NCBI RefSeq assembly: GCF_008831285.2
Contig: NC_045149.1
Location: forward strand, 21,281,035-21,345,034
From: Nymphaea colorata
Taxonomy: Eukaryota > Streptophyta > Magnoliopsida > Nymphaeales > Nymphaeaceae
Length of the DNA stretch: 64,000 bases
Direction of reading: 5' to 3'
The notes under the pieces: model-generated
The model's database searches: none
Told to the model about the DNA's origin: nothing
The model's input: the letters and a program-made list of their open reading frames with translations, nothing else
Position numbers and translations under genes: made by a program
Shown here: piece after piece, positions 1 through 12,852 of the stretch
Layout of the letters: each line of letters begins with the position of its first letter
Numbering within the stretch: position 1 is the first letter of the stretch

Positions 1-1068
1 TCAATTTACGATACCATAAATAAATCTCGCTAACTATTTTAAGCATATCTAGAACTACACTCTAATATATGAATATGATTAAATATTGCAAATTATTAGA
101 GTACGCTACAGGTTAATCTAAACATCCAGGCGCAATGTATTCATCAGCCACAAATGGTGCCCGAGAGTGTAAAATAGCTGGTTGGTCTAAAGAATGTGTA
201 AATAATGTGTTCTTAGTTTGATTTTTATAAATGCTACCCTTCTATACTGCAAACGGTGGCATGTATGATACTAAAGTTAAGATGCCTTATTAAAAAGGAG
301 CGTAACTTTTCCAATGCTTTACAGGGCATGGGCTTCATATTTAAAAGGAAGTCATTTTGCCAAATTTATAATATAATCTTTCAAAATTCTTCAAACATGA
401 ATGTTCAAATAATTTAAAATGTGTGAAGAAAAGCTTATAAAAGATGGCAGACCCTCTTAAATGTTACCAACCCAAAGAAATAGCATGCAGGGAGAAGAAG
501 TTACGTACACGCCTTGTACGGTGCACAACCTTTTAAGGCATGCCAACTATACCTCTGACCCACCTACATTGGTTCACGGGCCTACTTTTATGAGTACATG
601 GCATGCCTAAAAACTTGCGCACAATGCAAACGTGCATAGGTCTGTCCATATAACCACGTTTTGCATGAAATGGGACGTATTATTATCTAAGTTCATCCAT
701 ATAGAAAGGCCAGGTAGGCGATGGTAATTAAATCTTCAAAAAATTTGAAGAAGATCGGACAGTGTGAAGACTGCTAATTGGGTCATTAGTCTCTTTAAAT
801 GATACATCGTTAATTGAATAGTGGGAGATCCTAGAGAAGATGTCATGTGCAAATATGGAGTACAAGTTCCTAATTTTAAATGCCATATTGATTCCTAATA
901 AATAAATACAGGTGTAATATGCTGCTAATGAATTCACTTTTCACTGATTCCAACCCATGTGCAGGTTATATATGGTCAAATGGCTGGACAATTAAGTTCC
1001 TTCCCAATCTACATCAATCACTAAAATTTAAGCACACACACGCGTGCATGTGTCTGCTTGCCTACGCG
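1..1068. other. No gene recognised (downstream side of HDZ-1)
   Basis: AT-rich sequence. I looked on the minus strand for the START-domain exons that should follow the HDZ-1 zipper exon and saw none. Short open frames here have no recognisable family features. The stretch is either a long HDZ-1 intron continuing beyond the window or intergenic DNA. Confidence 0.5.
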
Positions 1069-1194
1069 CATGTGCCCATAAATCTACATGCACATATATG
1101 CACACATGTGACGTGCATCTCTGTCAGCTCGCGTGCCCGCATGTGCCCATGAATCCATATGCACATATATGCACACATATGACATGTGCATGAT
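1069..1194. repeat. Diverged tandem duplication, period about 71 bp, CATG/ACAC rich
   Basis: The segment beginning CATGTGCCCATAAATC at 1069 recurs at 1140 as CATGTGCCCATGAATC. Both copies continue into a GCACATATATGCACACAT core. It is purine-pyrimidine alternating and has no coding character. Confidence 0.7.
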
Positions 1195-1773
1195 CATATA
1201 TTATGACCTATCATTATGGCATTTGCTTAGATGATTAATTGAAGTAATTAATTTATGCTAGATAAGCTAAATGAACATCGAATATGTAGTGTCTATATAT
1301 AAGTTCGGTTTAATGTCGATCCTATCTGACAATTTACGTAGGTAAATTGACCATCAATACAATTAGTATTCATCCAATAATGCTTGCATTCACCTAGCTT
1401 GTCATATTCATGAACTGCAATAATAATTAATTCACATCAACATAAAATCCAAACATCATTAACGAAAAGCTCATAACTAACAATATATATTTGTTAATCA
1501 AGCATGCATCAAAATCGTTTAAGAGATAACTACATCAATAATCACAATGAATCCCCTTAAACGCTAGGATAACCACCATATACCTTCATAATGCTCAAGG
1601 GGCATGATTATCGTTGCAAACTCACAAAGAAAGCATGGCTATCTATGCTAGCAGATCTCAAACAAGAAGCCATTTTGATCATTAATCTAATATTAGAGAC
1701 AATAATAATGTAGTTGCAGATGTAAAATGGTATCAAGAAAAAAAATGGAAAAACACAAGAACATATTGCCTAC

Positions 1774-2376
1774 CTCCTCTCTAAGGTGTGCATTCTCTAG
1801 ACGAAGGTGCTGCACATCACATGATAACTCACCAAGAATTGCAGGGCCTCCACAAGTATGGCAGCTTATATTTCTCATGGCTGCTTGAAGCCTCAAATTT
1901 TCACTCTTAAGCCTTTCATTTTCTGCCCTGAGCACTCCATTATCCGCTCGATCTTGTTGTGCCTAATATTAAGAGAAATTATAAATTTACTTAATCTCCA
2001 CAGGTTTCCATGTTGTCATGTCTGAATCCCGAGATAAAAAGATCTAAATACACACACGAGAGGGAGTGAACTACATATGTCTGTCTGAAGAACACTCCAA
2101 AAAGGATGTGCCGGAAAGATAAAGCTTGCGAAGAAAACCTTCAATTGGGTACGGCGATTTTGAAACCAAAATTTGACTTGGCGTGGTTTTAGACCAAGCT
2201 CCTGGCTCAGTTTGAGTCTTTCTTTGTCATCTGGGTGCGGGTTCTGCTGAAACAGGCTGCAATACACAAGTTGAAAATATTTTAAGAGAACTGTAATAGT
2301 GATTTGAATCAGCATGAGCGAACAGCTTGTGGAGACGCCATTACGGATCTGTAAACATGAAGCTTGAGTTCACCCC

Positions 2377-2411
<35 letters not shown>

Positions 2412-2860
2412 TGAAATGTAAACGAAGGTCTAAGTAGCGCCCATTGGAAATTAATCATGAAACATGTTCGAAATGATGTTCATCTTAATAAAATTAAAGG
2501 AAGTTCCCATCCATCAATGATCATAAAGCCTTAAACACAGTCTACTTGAGAATAACTACATGAGGACATGTTTGTTTATAGATGAACAACATACTAGGAA
2601 AATTTTACAGTGGACGGTAGAAACACAAAATTTTACAGTAGTCTCTGGTTAGTGAAGTTCTGAACAACAGTTTTTAGTTTTTTTCGTAAAGAAGAAACTT
2701 ACGCTTCCATTTTTTGAATCTGCTTAGTAGTGTGCCTATGGTAGCGCTTCCGTCTCGAGTGATCATCCTGATCCTCACCGGAACCACCATCCATGTTGCC
2801 ACTCCCACCGGATCTGCTATCAATCTCTTCCTCCCTGCTCTTCTGCGAGGAGCCGGACAT
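1774..2860 (-). CDS. HDZ-1: class IV homeodomain-leucine zipper protein, N-terminal part (three exons, incomplete)
   Basis: Class IV HD-Zip proteins are plant-specific nuclear transcription factors, mostly acting in epidermal cell fate. Three exons read in phase on the minus strand. Exon 1 is 2860-2703: start MSGSSQKS, an acidic Ser/Gly tract, then RRKRYHRHT, with donor GC|GTAAGT. Exon 2 is 2256-2139 (118 bp): homeodomain with PHPDDK and helix 3 [14 protein letters not shown]. Exon 3 is 1962-1774: leucine zipper with the CHTCGGPA motif, the CxxC zipper-loop-zipper signature of the class. The summed phase is consistent and gives 155 residues. [14 protein letters not shown] resembles the HDG11/HDG12 group. 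A good donor (GAG|GTAGGC) follows exon 3, so the gene should continue into a START domain, but no such exon is visible in the remaining 1.77 kb. It is either cut by the window edge across a long intron or a 3'-truncated copy. A spliced 5' UTR is likely, since AG|GTAAGC lies near 3714. Confidence 0.88.
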
Positions 2861-3540
2861 GATCGCTTCCTTCTGAGAGGCCAAGACTTGGAGATTCAGA
2901 AAGTCAAAATATAAGCCATGCAAAGAGAGAAATCGTTTATTGAAAGCCAATATAATTACAATTACTTCTACACATTCCCTGAAACAACAGAAAAGAAGAA
3001 GTCATCATAGCTTCTACAAGGTGACAAAACCTAGCTTCTTCGATCGTGTTTCAAGGTTGTTTTTCATATAAGAAAACAGAAATACAAACTCAGATAAGCA
3101 GAGAATTTGCTTTTACTCAAAGATTCTAAAACTTTCACAGGCTTTAGTGACTCTTTGTCACAAATAAAGAAAAAAGGTAAGAGCTCACAAATGAAAAACC
3201 ATGTATAGCCTGTGATTCTTCAATGATTCTTTGTAAGAGTAAAAGTACCTTCTAAACCTATATCATGCAATCTCAGGTGCTGCCCTCTGATCAGAAATCG
3301 CCGGCCTGATTCCTCAGCTGGTGATTTCTTTTCAGCAGTGTGACAGAGATGAGTGCTTACTCAAAACTGCCACTGTAAAACATACTAAAGACTAAACCAT
3401 ACCTTTTATCTGGTGAGGAAACACATCTCTAATTGTGAAAAAGAAAAGAACTTGCCACTCTGCTTGCTGGTCTAAAAATGCACCAACCACTTACCAATTC
3501 AGTCTAAACCCTATGATGGAAAATATTGAGAAACCCTAGA
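2861..3540 (-). other. Probable 5' UTR/intron region of HDZ-1
   Basis: There is no independent gene. Minus-strand splice signals are suggestive of a leader intron: a donor-like CTCTAG|GTAAGC near 3714 and an acceptor-like CCTCTCAG just upstream of the HDZ-1 start codon. Transcript ends cannot be fixed from sequence. Confidence 0.35.
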
Positions 3541-4685
3541 AATGAGACTTAATGCCATAAATGGGATCTAAAAAATCAACTAAAAGGGGAAATAACCTCG
3601 AATTTCCCAAGGTCAAAATGATAAAATCCAACAGACAGCTGCATTCACCTGGGCAGGAGTTCGACTCCCAGGGGCATCTATCTTCTTACTCTGGACAAAA
3701 TCTGCCTAAGCTTACCTAGAGAGAGAAAAAAAAAAGAGAGACAGAGGGAGAGATTACCGGAAGAAAGCTGGAGAAATTAATGGATTGGGATTGGAATGAC
3801 ATATTGGTGAGGAAGCTCAGGTGATCTGTGCTTCTAAGCATTGCTGTGGGCATGGAAAAAAGAGGCTCTCCCACTGTTTTACCACCCATTGAAGATAACA
3901 CCTGGCAATCCCCATACATACTTGCTCAAAATGTCTTGCACCCTTCTCTTCCAACACTAGTTAGACCTGATACATGCCAAAAGAATTTCAACAAACATTT
4001 AAGTGGACAGAGCCAATTAAGTGTTAATTCAACACATGGTGAGGAACAATTAACAAAACAAATTACAAACGTTGATGACGGATAGCTAAGTTTTAAAAGG
4101 AAGAACGCTTCCACATTCAATCAAATTCAATTTGCATTTACATAATAACAAACCTGAATTGATGAAAACCATGTTTACCAGTAAATGATACACTATGAAC
4201 TGGAAATATACAGGGAAGAAGTTAGGTTGACCATTATTTCATTAGGACAAGAGAGGGGTTTAGGGAAGCAGGTTTCCTGGTAATAACTTTGGAAAACTAT
4301 TACATAATAATAAGAAAGCAGTATCTCGAAAATCATTTGATGCCCCAAGTGAAAATAAGCTATTTTGAAAATGGATTGATAGAAAGTTAGCAACAAAATA
4401 ATATTTAACCATCGAGTCTTGTGATATTGCATGCGGTGCAAATAAGTCACGTGGGTACTTTATTAAGGTCCCCATACTTGGACATGCACGGGTATTTTTT
4501 GGTTGAAACTACTTCAAACTATTACTTTTACTTGATTAATTTAGCTTATTTCTAACTTAGGTTTCATTCTAATTTTGTGAGTTATTGGTCATTAACATCT
4601 GTTGCTTTTATTTTATATTACTTGTTTATTTAAATGTTGCTTTCATTTTGAATTTTTTTATTGTATTTTGCATATATATAATATA

Positions 4686-4687
4686 TA

Positions 4688-4745
<58 letters not shown>
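4686..4745. repeat. (TA)n microsatellite with short (CA)n tail
   Basis: An almost pure TA run is followed by CACACACA. It lies inside copy A of the duplicated block and is absent at the same place in copy B. Confidence 0.95.
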
Positions 4746-4746
<1 letters not shown>

Positions 4747-5059
4747 TACACCGCGCCATAACTCTGTGCTCACAATTTTTAGATTTTTAAATTTTTAAAT
4801 TGTTGTTGCCGTACCTATATTTCCACGTCCGTACCAAAATCCGTACTTATGCCAGGTTAGGAAAGATAATAAAGTTGCATGCACCATGATGAAACCAAAT
4901 CCAATACCGTTCGAATATAAAAGTATAAAAACTAAATGAGCGGGGGAGATTCGTCACCCAACAAAGAGGCGAAGCTCTCACCTAACCCTTTATCCTTCTA
5001 GAGTACATGACCGACTTTTGATTCCTTGAGATATTGCATCTTTAGCACTTCAACTTGCA

Positions 5060-5505
5060 TATCGGCAAAACCCACTTTTGTATTACAAGAGTTTGATGCC
5101 CCTGACCCTCAAAATGGAAACTAGCTGCCTACCAACTCCCAGCTCAAGTCGTTGCTCCAACCCTTCAAGGACTACAAAAATGTAAATAAGAAAAGTAAAA
5201 TCATGGAGAATGTTATTTCCTCCATCTCTTCTAAATAAATATTTCTATCTTAGTGAAATCTTCTCCATTGAGAGTTTCACCTTGTGTAGCGGTGCCCCCC
5301 TTTTTTGTGTTGAGGTTGATGCCCATGACACTCAAAATAGAAACTGGCTGCTTACCAGCTTTTGCCTCAAGCCGTTGCTCCAACCCCCTGGGGCACTACA
5401 AAAATGTAAATAAAAAAATAAAATCGTGGAGAATGTTATCTCCTGCATTAAAAAAATATTTTATATCTTAGTGGAACTTTCTCCATTGAGAGTTGAGAGA
5501 AAGAT
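5060..5505. repeat. Diverged tandem duplication, period about 223 bp
   Basis: GATGCCCCTGACCCTCAAAA near 5095 recurs as GATGCCCATGACACTCAAAA near 5318. Both copies continue through CGTTGCTCCAACCC, CTACAAAAATGTAAATAA, TGGAGAATGTTAT and TTCTCCATTGAGAGTT. It is non-coding and belongs to copy A of the duplicated block. Confidence 0.8.
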
Positions 5506-5700
5506 TTTGTTTGTAGGAGTTTGCACGCCAAACCATGTCAATTTTTTGGTGTGAATTCTTCCTTTGTTTCTTTTATGCCTTTTTTAAGTAGTAGGAACAT
5601 ACAAGAGATGATGAATCTTCTTTGATGTTTGTCATTTCACGTTAGTGAAGAACTACCTTTATTGACATTTTCACTTTTGTTGTCACTAAAGGATTTATGT

Positions 5701-7727
5701 AGTGCAACCGTCTAGGGGGAATATGGTTTAACAACCTACCTACCAGAAATGAGGTTCAACCCCTTATCTCCGGGGTCCTAGGCTGCATCGGCATCAAGAA
5801 TATAGTGGTGCACTCTTCAACTTAAGTACCACGCTCTAGCACTTAAGATGCAAATGAATAGAGCCTAGGGCAATCAAATTAGAGATTTATTTTTCGTAGA
5901 CCCCTACCTGTCCAGCTATATATGCCCCTTGAGGAAGATGAAATAATCAAAGGAGGGGAAGAACATCTTAAAGAGTGAGATTAGAAGATTGAGGCCCATA
6001 AACCCAAAAAATTGAGATTAATTAGGAAAGTGCCTACTGAAGAGATAAATTATGGAATCCATTGATGACTGCCAACTATATCCAAAAGGCCAAAACCCGA
6101 CGCAATTGCAATTATTATTCATTTTTGATACGCAAAAATCATGTATATTAAAGGAATTAAACCGTGTGGACGATCTCGCGTGATATACATGGTGGTCTTA
6201 GGAAGCAAATGGTGGATTTCTTTTTGTAAAAAATGACGGTGAAAAAGTGAAAGCTGCAAAGGAGAGCAGGATCCATACAACGAGAAGATTTGCACAGATA
6301 GAAGACTAGAAATGTTTACCCAAAAAATATTTTTATTCAAGCGATTAATTAACCAAACAAATCATGTTATTCTTTGAGATGGTCGCAAATGAAGCATATT
6401 AAAATGAGCTTTTTCGAAAGGATTATATATAAAAAGAAGAATATATACAAGACCTAGTCTAATTTCATGAATAAAGTTGGTGGAAAGGGAATAAGATTAA
6501 TTGTATATAGGCTGAGGCACCTGGGATATGGCAAATCGTGTTAATTAGAACGCATATTCTTCAACTAGATAGGATTCATGACATTTCCTTTTCATGAAAT
6601 TGCTCATATCACGGTCTATGATGTTTTTATTCTGAAAAATTTTCTCATTAGTTCGACCTTTATCAAACCAAGGAAAGTGATCATCGACTCAATCATCTAA
6701 AAAAACAAAAAGTTCAACGCAAATTATAGATCAGAACTGAAATTCAGATAAAGAAAGCAAAACCTTCCATACCAAAAAGCAATTACCAAGGGATTATCCT
6801 CAAGGGCATCGATGCAATGGACGAGGGAGGGTCTGGTAGGCAGCTAGTTCCTGTTCAAATTCATAAGGCGTTAATTCTTTGTACTGTAAAAAAAAGAGCT
6901 ACTGATGTGAAAGTTGAAGCATGACAGAGAAGACATCCTAAGGCACCAAAAACAGACCCTGTATTCTGATGGGATGAGGGATTAGGTGGGAGCTTTGTCT
7001 CTCCTGTAGGCTGTAGGATTGCTATATGTTTCATTAATTTGTAAACTTATTAATCATCTCGGCCTTCATAAAAGCTTGTGTTGAGGTTAAGCCTGCAATG
7101 CTATTTTTCATCAAGTACCTCACAATTCTCTATTGAACGCTGTTTCATTGAGCAATAATGGAGCAAACTTAGTCATCTCTCTCTCAGGATGTTAGGACTA
7201 CAAGGATAAGAATATATGTTAATTAGTTTATTGTCGTCAATTAAAAACATATTCAAGATGCAACACATGCTAAGAAAAAGAAAAAGTGTTAAAAAGAATA
7301 TCGAGTCAAAAATCACTTTGTTCTCTCTCTTTGAAACGGTCAATCCCTGTTCCGAAGTTTTTTCTCCTTCCCCCTTCCCCTTCCTCTCTTTCTTCAGTTA
7401 GACCTCAATTCTATCAATATTCTACTAGTTCTCCAATCGACCTTGACAATGAAACGAGCTGCCTCGGTGTAGAATATAAATAATACGATAGACCAACATG
7501 GGTTGTCATTAGAATGCCTGTCCCTGTGAGTGCTAAGTAGAAAGTGTACTGTATATAATTAGAACTAGTTTGTAAAGAGTTACAGTAGAGCTAGTAGCTC
7601 TGTAACCGCTAGCTGGTGTTTCCATTGCTTTGGTAGACAGAACTAGCAGAAAATTAGCGTTTCTTCCTTCCACTTCCAAAATTTGCCAAAAAATGTGACT
7701 TAAAATTCAACCACTCGCCCTCCCATA
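5701..7727. other. No gene recognised
   Basis: AT-rich sequence with only short, compositionally unremarkable open frames on both strands. No RNA gene, domain or clear repeat was identified. Confidence 0.5.
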
Positions 7728-8181
7728 AGGGCTGCACACAAGCGGAGTTGAGTTCAAGTTGGGCAACCTTGAGCTTGACTTGATTAAGAAACCTCGAGCT
7801 CGAACTCGACTCGAGTTCAATACTCGAGTTCGATAGAACAAGCTTGAGCTTGATTTGACGATACAACATCAAACTTGAACTCAGCTTGTTTAACTCATTT
7901 ATGTTAAACATGTCTCATTTCTTTTAAGTTGTTAATTCGTTTAACTTGATTAACTTGTTTAGTTGCTACTCGTTTACCTATTTTTTCATAAAAATTCAAC
8001 ATTTATTATATAGTTGAGCCAAAGTCGAGTTCTTACAACTCAAACTCGACTGTTTAACATTTCAAGCATACATTTGAACTTGAGGTCGACTCATTTATAG
8101 ATTAACGACTCAAGTTTGGATCGTGTTTTGATGAGCGAGTTCGAGTCGAGCTTGAGCTGGCTCGACTCGTTGTGCAGCCCT
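7728..8181. mobile_element. MITE-like element with GAGCTTGAGCTCGA-type interior
   Basis: An 11-bp terminal inverted repeat bounds the unit: AGGGCTGCACA at 7728-7738 and TGTGCAGCCCT at 8171-8181. The 454-bp interior is rich in CTCGAGCTCGAACTCGACT-like words and carries no transposase. Flanks CTCCCATA (5') and CTCTCATT (one base beyond the 3' end) agree at 6 of 8 positions, which would fit a degraded 8-bp hAT-type target duplication but does not prove it. Related interiors occur at 11090-11345, 11696-12165 and 19275-19640. Confidence 0.7.
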
Positions 8182-11044
8182 ACTCTCATTCTCTTACAAA
8201 GCCCTAAACAGGTATGGCATATAAGAATCGACTCCACATGGATAGAAACTTTCCGCAATGTCCAACTCATTTTAAGTTCAAACCCAAATTAGATCTCAGC
8301 CAACTGCACAAGACACCCAACTGGCAATTTGCCATTGACAACCACAATGAAGGTGATTAAGGAAGTGGGTCTTCTTCAACTTCTTAGATTTGATGAAGAC
8401 AACAACTTTTGCTACAGTTTCATTATGAGGGGCACCTTAAGGATTCTCTTATTAAATTTTTCTCTTCTGTTCACCAGCCAGTGTGATAAATAAATAAATA
8501 AACAAAACTTCATTTTCCCTAACCTTCCAGGTAAGTCCCTCTTTGTGCTGGGCTGGCCAATAAAAATGGAAGTTATTGAACACAGTACGGGGTAAATGCA
8601 GACATTTACTGCACCCCGGCAGAAACCGAGTCCATGGCAGTGAACCGTCCACGCGTTCTCCGTAACTGTCACCTCTACAGCTACGGTAACGCAAGTCAAC
8701 CACAAAACCAGAATTAAATGCATATAGAATGATAAAAATAACTTATTTAGTCATAGTACACACAGAAAACCCTGTTCTGTAACAGAAGAAGATACAGACG
8801 ATACCATACTTTCGTCTGTACTGCACGAAAAGTCCAAAATCACTGAAAAGCTCAAAGTAAGGCCTGGGGCAATGGGAAAAGGTAATACCATGAAGATAAA
8901 CAATTAATGAAAAGAATAACACAAACTACGAAAGAAAGGCAGAGGTTTTGTCCTTGTGACGAACAGGGTTAAATGGAAGACGAAGGAAATTACAGATCAA
9001 AAAGTCAGATTACGTGCATGTAAAAGAAAAAAAATGGTTAGAAAAAGAAATGAACGCAATTATGATTGATCCTGTTTGGTGCCAACTAAATCAAAGAGTG
9101 GAGGCTTCTAGCTGCAATGTTCAGATGATAATAAACAAATGAGTCAGTCTACTAAAAGCATCGTGTAACTAATCATGAAGCAGAGTGAAAAGAAAGAAAA
9201 AGAAGAATAATTGATTTCGATAGAAAAGAAATCGCCAGCAAATATTAAGCTGTTAATTTATTGACGTGTATAAGAAATTCGCCCTTGGATGAGCTTATGG
9301 TTAATTCTTGGCTCACAAAAACAGAGCAATCCTTTCTTAGTTTGTGCTTTTGCTGCCATATCCACATATCTCCCTTCTTCAAGCCGCGCTTTCAGCGAAT
9401 TTATCAGTAATAACAAATGCTGAAAATGAACTCAACCGAGAAGGGGAAAGGGAAAAACATCAAAAGGAAATGAACAGCTAGCACTAGAAACCCTGTTCTA
9501 ATGATGCGAAATGGAGAAAGAAAGGGACCTTCTTACTACCGAAGTTCGTGCTCAGAGAGAGAAAGAAAGCGAGCTCCATGTGTATAATAGAAGAAGATGG
9601 CAGTAACAGGACGAATTGTATAGTGGAGATGATCAGATGAAGAAGGGAAGTGTTGGTGCAGCAAGTAACCTTCTCTGCTGAGTATAAGCTAGAGATGAGG
9701 AAGAGATTAAACAAATCCAGCTTCCACCGCTATAAACTCCGATTCAACTCCATATTTCCTTCCTCCTCCAGGCCAATAACCAAATACTGGTGCAGAAACG
9801 ACCCCCACTTTCACTCTCCCTCTCTCTTCGTCTTCTGGGGAGCGGAATAGGATCCAACTCCCTCAGCAGAAACTCTCTCTCTCTTTCTCTCTCTCCCTCT
9901 GTCTCTTTCTCTCTTACATGTGCCGGAGTGGGAGAGGACGTTGGTCTTTACAACAATAGTGCCGGGAAATTCGCAGCAGGAGGCACTGTTGGCTGTTCCA
10001 TTTCATTGCGATAAAGCACCTCGCACAAGCTATTTTTTCAAATACGTACCTAACATGTAACAAGATTTTCAGGTTACATGCTGAAATATTTTTACTACAG
10101 CGACTCAACTTTTTAAAAAGCTTGTCGCTCCTTCTTCACATGAAAAAAAAAAACAAAAAGAAGAGAAGTACCTTAACCGGTTTTTAACCTTCCTACACAG
10201 CACCAAATCAAGAAAAGTATTAGATTCCTTTGAGTTATTATCGCCTTAGTAAAACACTATTGCAAGAAGATGTATTAATATTTACAAAACATCAGCAGCC
10301 TTTATATGTGAAAACGACTTGCGGGTATGTCATCAAGACTCAGACCTTGGTTAAACGCTACGAAAATTAATATTATTGACAAACTGGGGGTCAGACAGAC
10401 TCCTACCGGGAAACAAGAAATATTATATTATATTACATTTTATATTATATTATACTGTATCGTATTAAATTGCATCCAAAGTGAAGAAAATCATTAAGGT
10501 GGTTATATCCTTGGAAGCGTTTCGAGATTGACTATTGTGTGAGACATTAATATGTAGTGATACCACAATGCTTAGGAACTGAATTATATCGATAAAATTG
10601 GTGTCTAGCTCAAAGAGAATGTCATATTTTGGCATGAGTAGAAATGAAATGGAGCAGATGCAGGGAACTATGGTTTAGTTTCAATTATTCTGCCGGCTTT
10701 TGAGATGTACATGTTTTTAAGTCATAAATTTTAATTAGGTCTTACTTTTTACATGGCATGCCCCGACTACTCTTGCTTTGTTAACACTAAATGCATCCCC
10801 ACACATATAAAATTTAAGAAAAAGAGAGATAGAAAGCATTACAAAATTTTATGTTTATTGCAGTTAATATCTAGTTACCCCCGCTCTATGTATTGAACTC
10901 TTGATCCACTTTAATTTGAAAGTCTTCCAACTCCTACATAGCAAAATTTTTTGAAAGGCCAATCAATTCTAGTCTACAGTTATGGATCTGCGATTAATCA
11001 AATTTAATGCATACACCTAATTATTGCAACTCAAGCCTATTGTT
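8182..11044. other. No gene recognised; includes a CT-rich tract at 9865-9915
   Basis: Longer open frames near 8412-8723 and 9484-10014 have no recognisable domain and look like chance frames. The pyrimidine-rich stretch around 9865-9915 resembles leader or promoter tracts seen elsewhere in the window, but no adjoining coding exon was found. Confidence 0.4.
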
Positions 11045-11345
11045 TCCAAGTTGGATGGATCAACCAAGGGCCTAAGCTGTGCTTAGCACCGCACGCACCA
11101 GCCGGGTCGAGCTTCATAGAACCAGCTCACACTCAATTCGACTATACAACATAAAGCTCGAGGTCGACTCGCTTAACTTGTTTTTGTTGACCTGACTTGT
11201 TTGTTTTTTTCTTTTTAACTCGTCAACTCATCTAACTAATTCACCTATTGTGAACTGGTTTATGTAGTCGATCGGAGTTTAAACAAGTTGAACTTGACTT
11301 GTTTAACTTTTCGAGTATAAATTTAATCTTGTTCTTGAATTACTC
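11045..11345. repeat. Related GAGCTCGA-type repeat, partial copy
   Basis: Contains GTCGAGCTTCATAGAACCAG, CGAGGTCGACTCGCTTAACT and related words matching the interior of the 7728-8181 element. Ends are unclear. Confidence 0.5.
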
Positions 11346-11695
11346 ATGTACATTGAAATGGTTGCAAGATGAGGTGATCAATCGCTTAAGTGAAGTGTCG
11401 TAGCTCTAATAAAATTCAAAAAATTGGCTACAAATAGAACTTAAAAAAGATACCAAGTTGATGAGGCCTTACGATCCATGTACTTAGGGATGAAGAGCTG
11501 AAGCTTCCTCCTACTCGTTCAGGGTTCTATTGGCGAGTTAACACTCACCGGAATCGAACCGTCTACTGAAAGAAATGTGGCGTCATTATTGGATTGATGA
11601 AAGGTTTAGATTATATCCTTTTATGTGAAATTGGAAAAGCGTGCACCCGTGACTGCAATAATTTTGTTGCTTGGAATAAAGGGCAAATACCCCAA

Positions 11696-12165
11696 AACTA
11701 GGGCTGTTCATGAGTAAGTTTGAGCCAAGTTGAGCCAGCTCAAACTGGAAACTCGGTTCAAGCTTGAGTCGAGTTCAATTTCATTAGCTTGAGCTAAGTC
11801 GAGTTATTAAAACTCTAACTTGGCTCGATTAAGCTCAAGCCAAAAATTGGCTTGAGTCGAGCCAAGCATTTTATTAAAAAACTATTTTTTAAAAGAAAGA
11901 GCAATCCATATGCTTTTTCTCTTTATAAAAACATTTGAAACATTAACCATATGCCAGGGACCAGATTGGCACCGGTGACACGCTCGGCCCCCTTCCTATT
12001 CGGCTTTGCCACCGCTTCCTTTTGAACTGCACTTTCTATCAGCTGAGCCCAGCTCACTTAACTCGAGCTGCACTCATTTAGGTTGTCGAGTTCATTTCTT
12101 AACTCGAGCTCGACTCATTTAATAAGCAAGTAGAGTTCGAGCGAGTTTAAGCCGAGCTTGAGTTA
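11696..12165. mobile_element. Non-coding element with GAGCTTGAGTCGAG-type interior and flanking direct repeat
   Basis: Begins GGGCTGTTCATGAGT and contains many AGCTTGAGTCGAGTTCAA words. The sequence CCCAAAACTA is found on both sides, just before the start and just after position 12165, consistent with a target-site duplication of about 9-10 bp. No terminal inverted repeat or coding capacity is visible. Confidence 0.55.
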
Positions 12166-12852
12166 GGTCAATTACCCAAAACTATTCTCCCTTTTATAAC
12201 CGGCAAAAAATGGGGCTCGACTTTCGTCTATGAGGAAAGTACCCTGGATCACGCAAGGGAGATATTGATGATGTTGGTGCAATAGACAGGGGAGAAGCTA
12301 ATAAGCAACTGGTTTCTGTTTCAAATTTTCATAACGTCAACTCCTTGTACTGAAAAAAAAAGGTATTGATATAGTTGAAGCATGGCAAGAACTTCATCTC
12401 GATGCACTAAAAACAAGCCTAGTTCTCTGTGACGGATGGATGAAAGCTATAGCTCTTAGCATACTCCTCCTACTCATCCAAAGTTAGAGAGAGCTCAATC
12501 ATCTTGTGAATTTGCCATAAATATCTTTCATGGTGGCAGATTCCTCCTCCTGTACCTTTTTAATGCCAAATTGATGAGGCAATAGGTAGTATTACAAATT
12601 ATCTTATTCCTTTGACCTTGTAATTATTAATGGACTTAAATAAATCTGATGTGGCATGCTTTTGCTTATGTGACAAAAGATTCATGGTTTATCAAACTAA
12701 AGATTTTAGATTTGGTGTAAAATCCATACTTAAAATCCTCCATTTACCTTTTTGTTGATTTATGATCACAATGGGGTGGTTCAGCCCTTAAATCCAGATA
12801 TCTCAAAAACTAATCAGGGACAATCATACACCCTCTAAGTGTACAAAAAATT
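12166..12852. other. No gene recognised
   Basis: AT-rich spacer between two non-coding elements. No recognisable coding frame on either strand. Confidence 0.5.

Larger units (their letters stand above)
3541..5700. repeat. Duplicated block, copy A (second copy at 15985-17035)
   Basis: Long collinear similarity to 15985-17035. Shared landmarks are ATGGGATCTA near 3561, CCAACAGACAGCT near 3628, TTACCACCCAT near 3879, TGTCTTGCACCCTTCTC near 3933, GGGTACTTTATTAAGGTC near 4453, TATTGGTCATTAACAT near 4583, TGGAGAATGTTAT near 5206 and 5427, and CACTAAAGG...TGTAGTGCAA near 5685. Copy A also contains an AT microsatellite (about 4686-4734) and an internal 223-bp tandem duplication. It could be an old dispersed element or a segmental duplication; no transposase frame was recognised. 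Confidence 0.75.

Noticed and set aside
3655-3685. GAGTTCGACTCCC resembling a tRNA T-arm
   Set aside because: No A-box or acceptor stem; it lies in the duplicated block and is better explained as repeat sequence.
11540-11570. tRNA-like B-box (GGTTCGATTCC on the minus strand)
   Set aside because: No matching A-box or cloverleaf arms could be found at the right distance.
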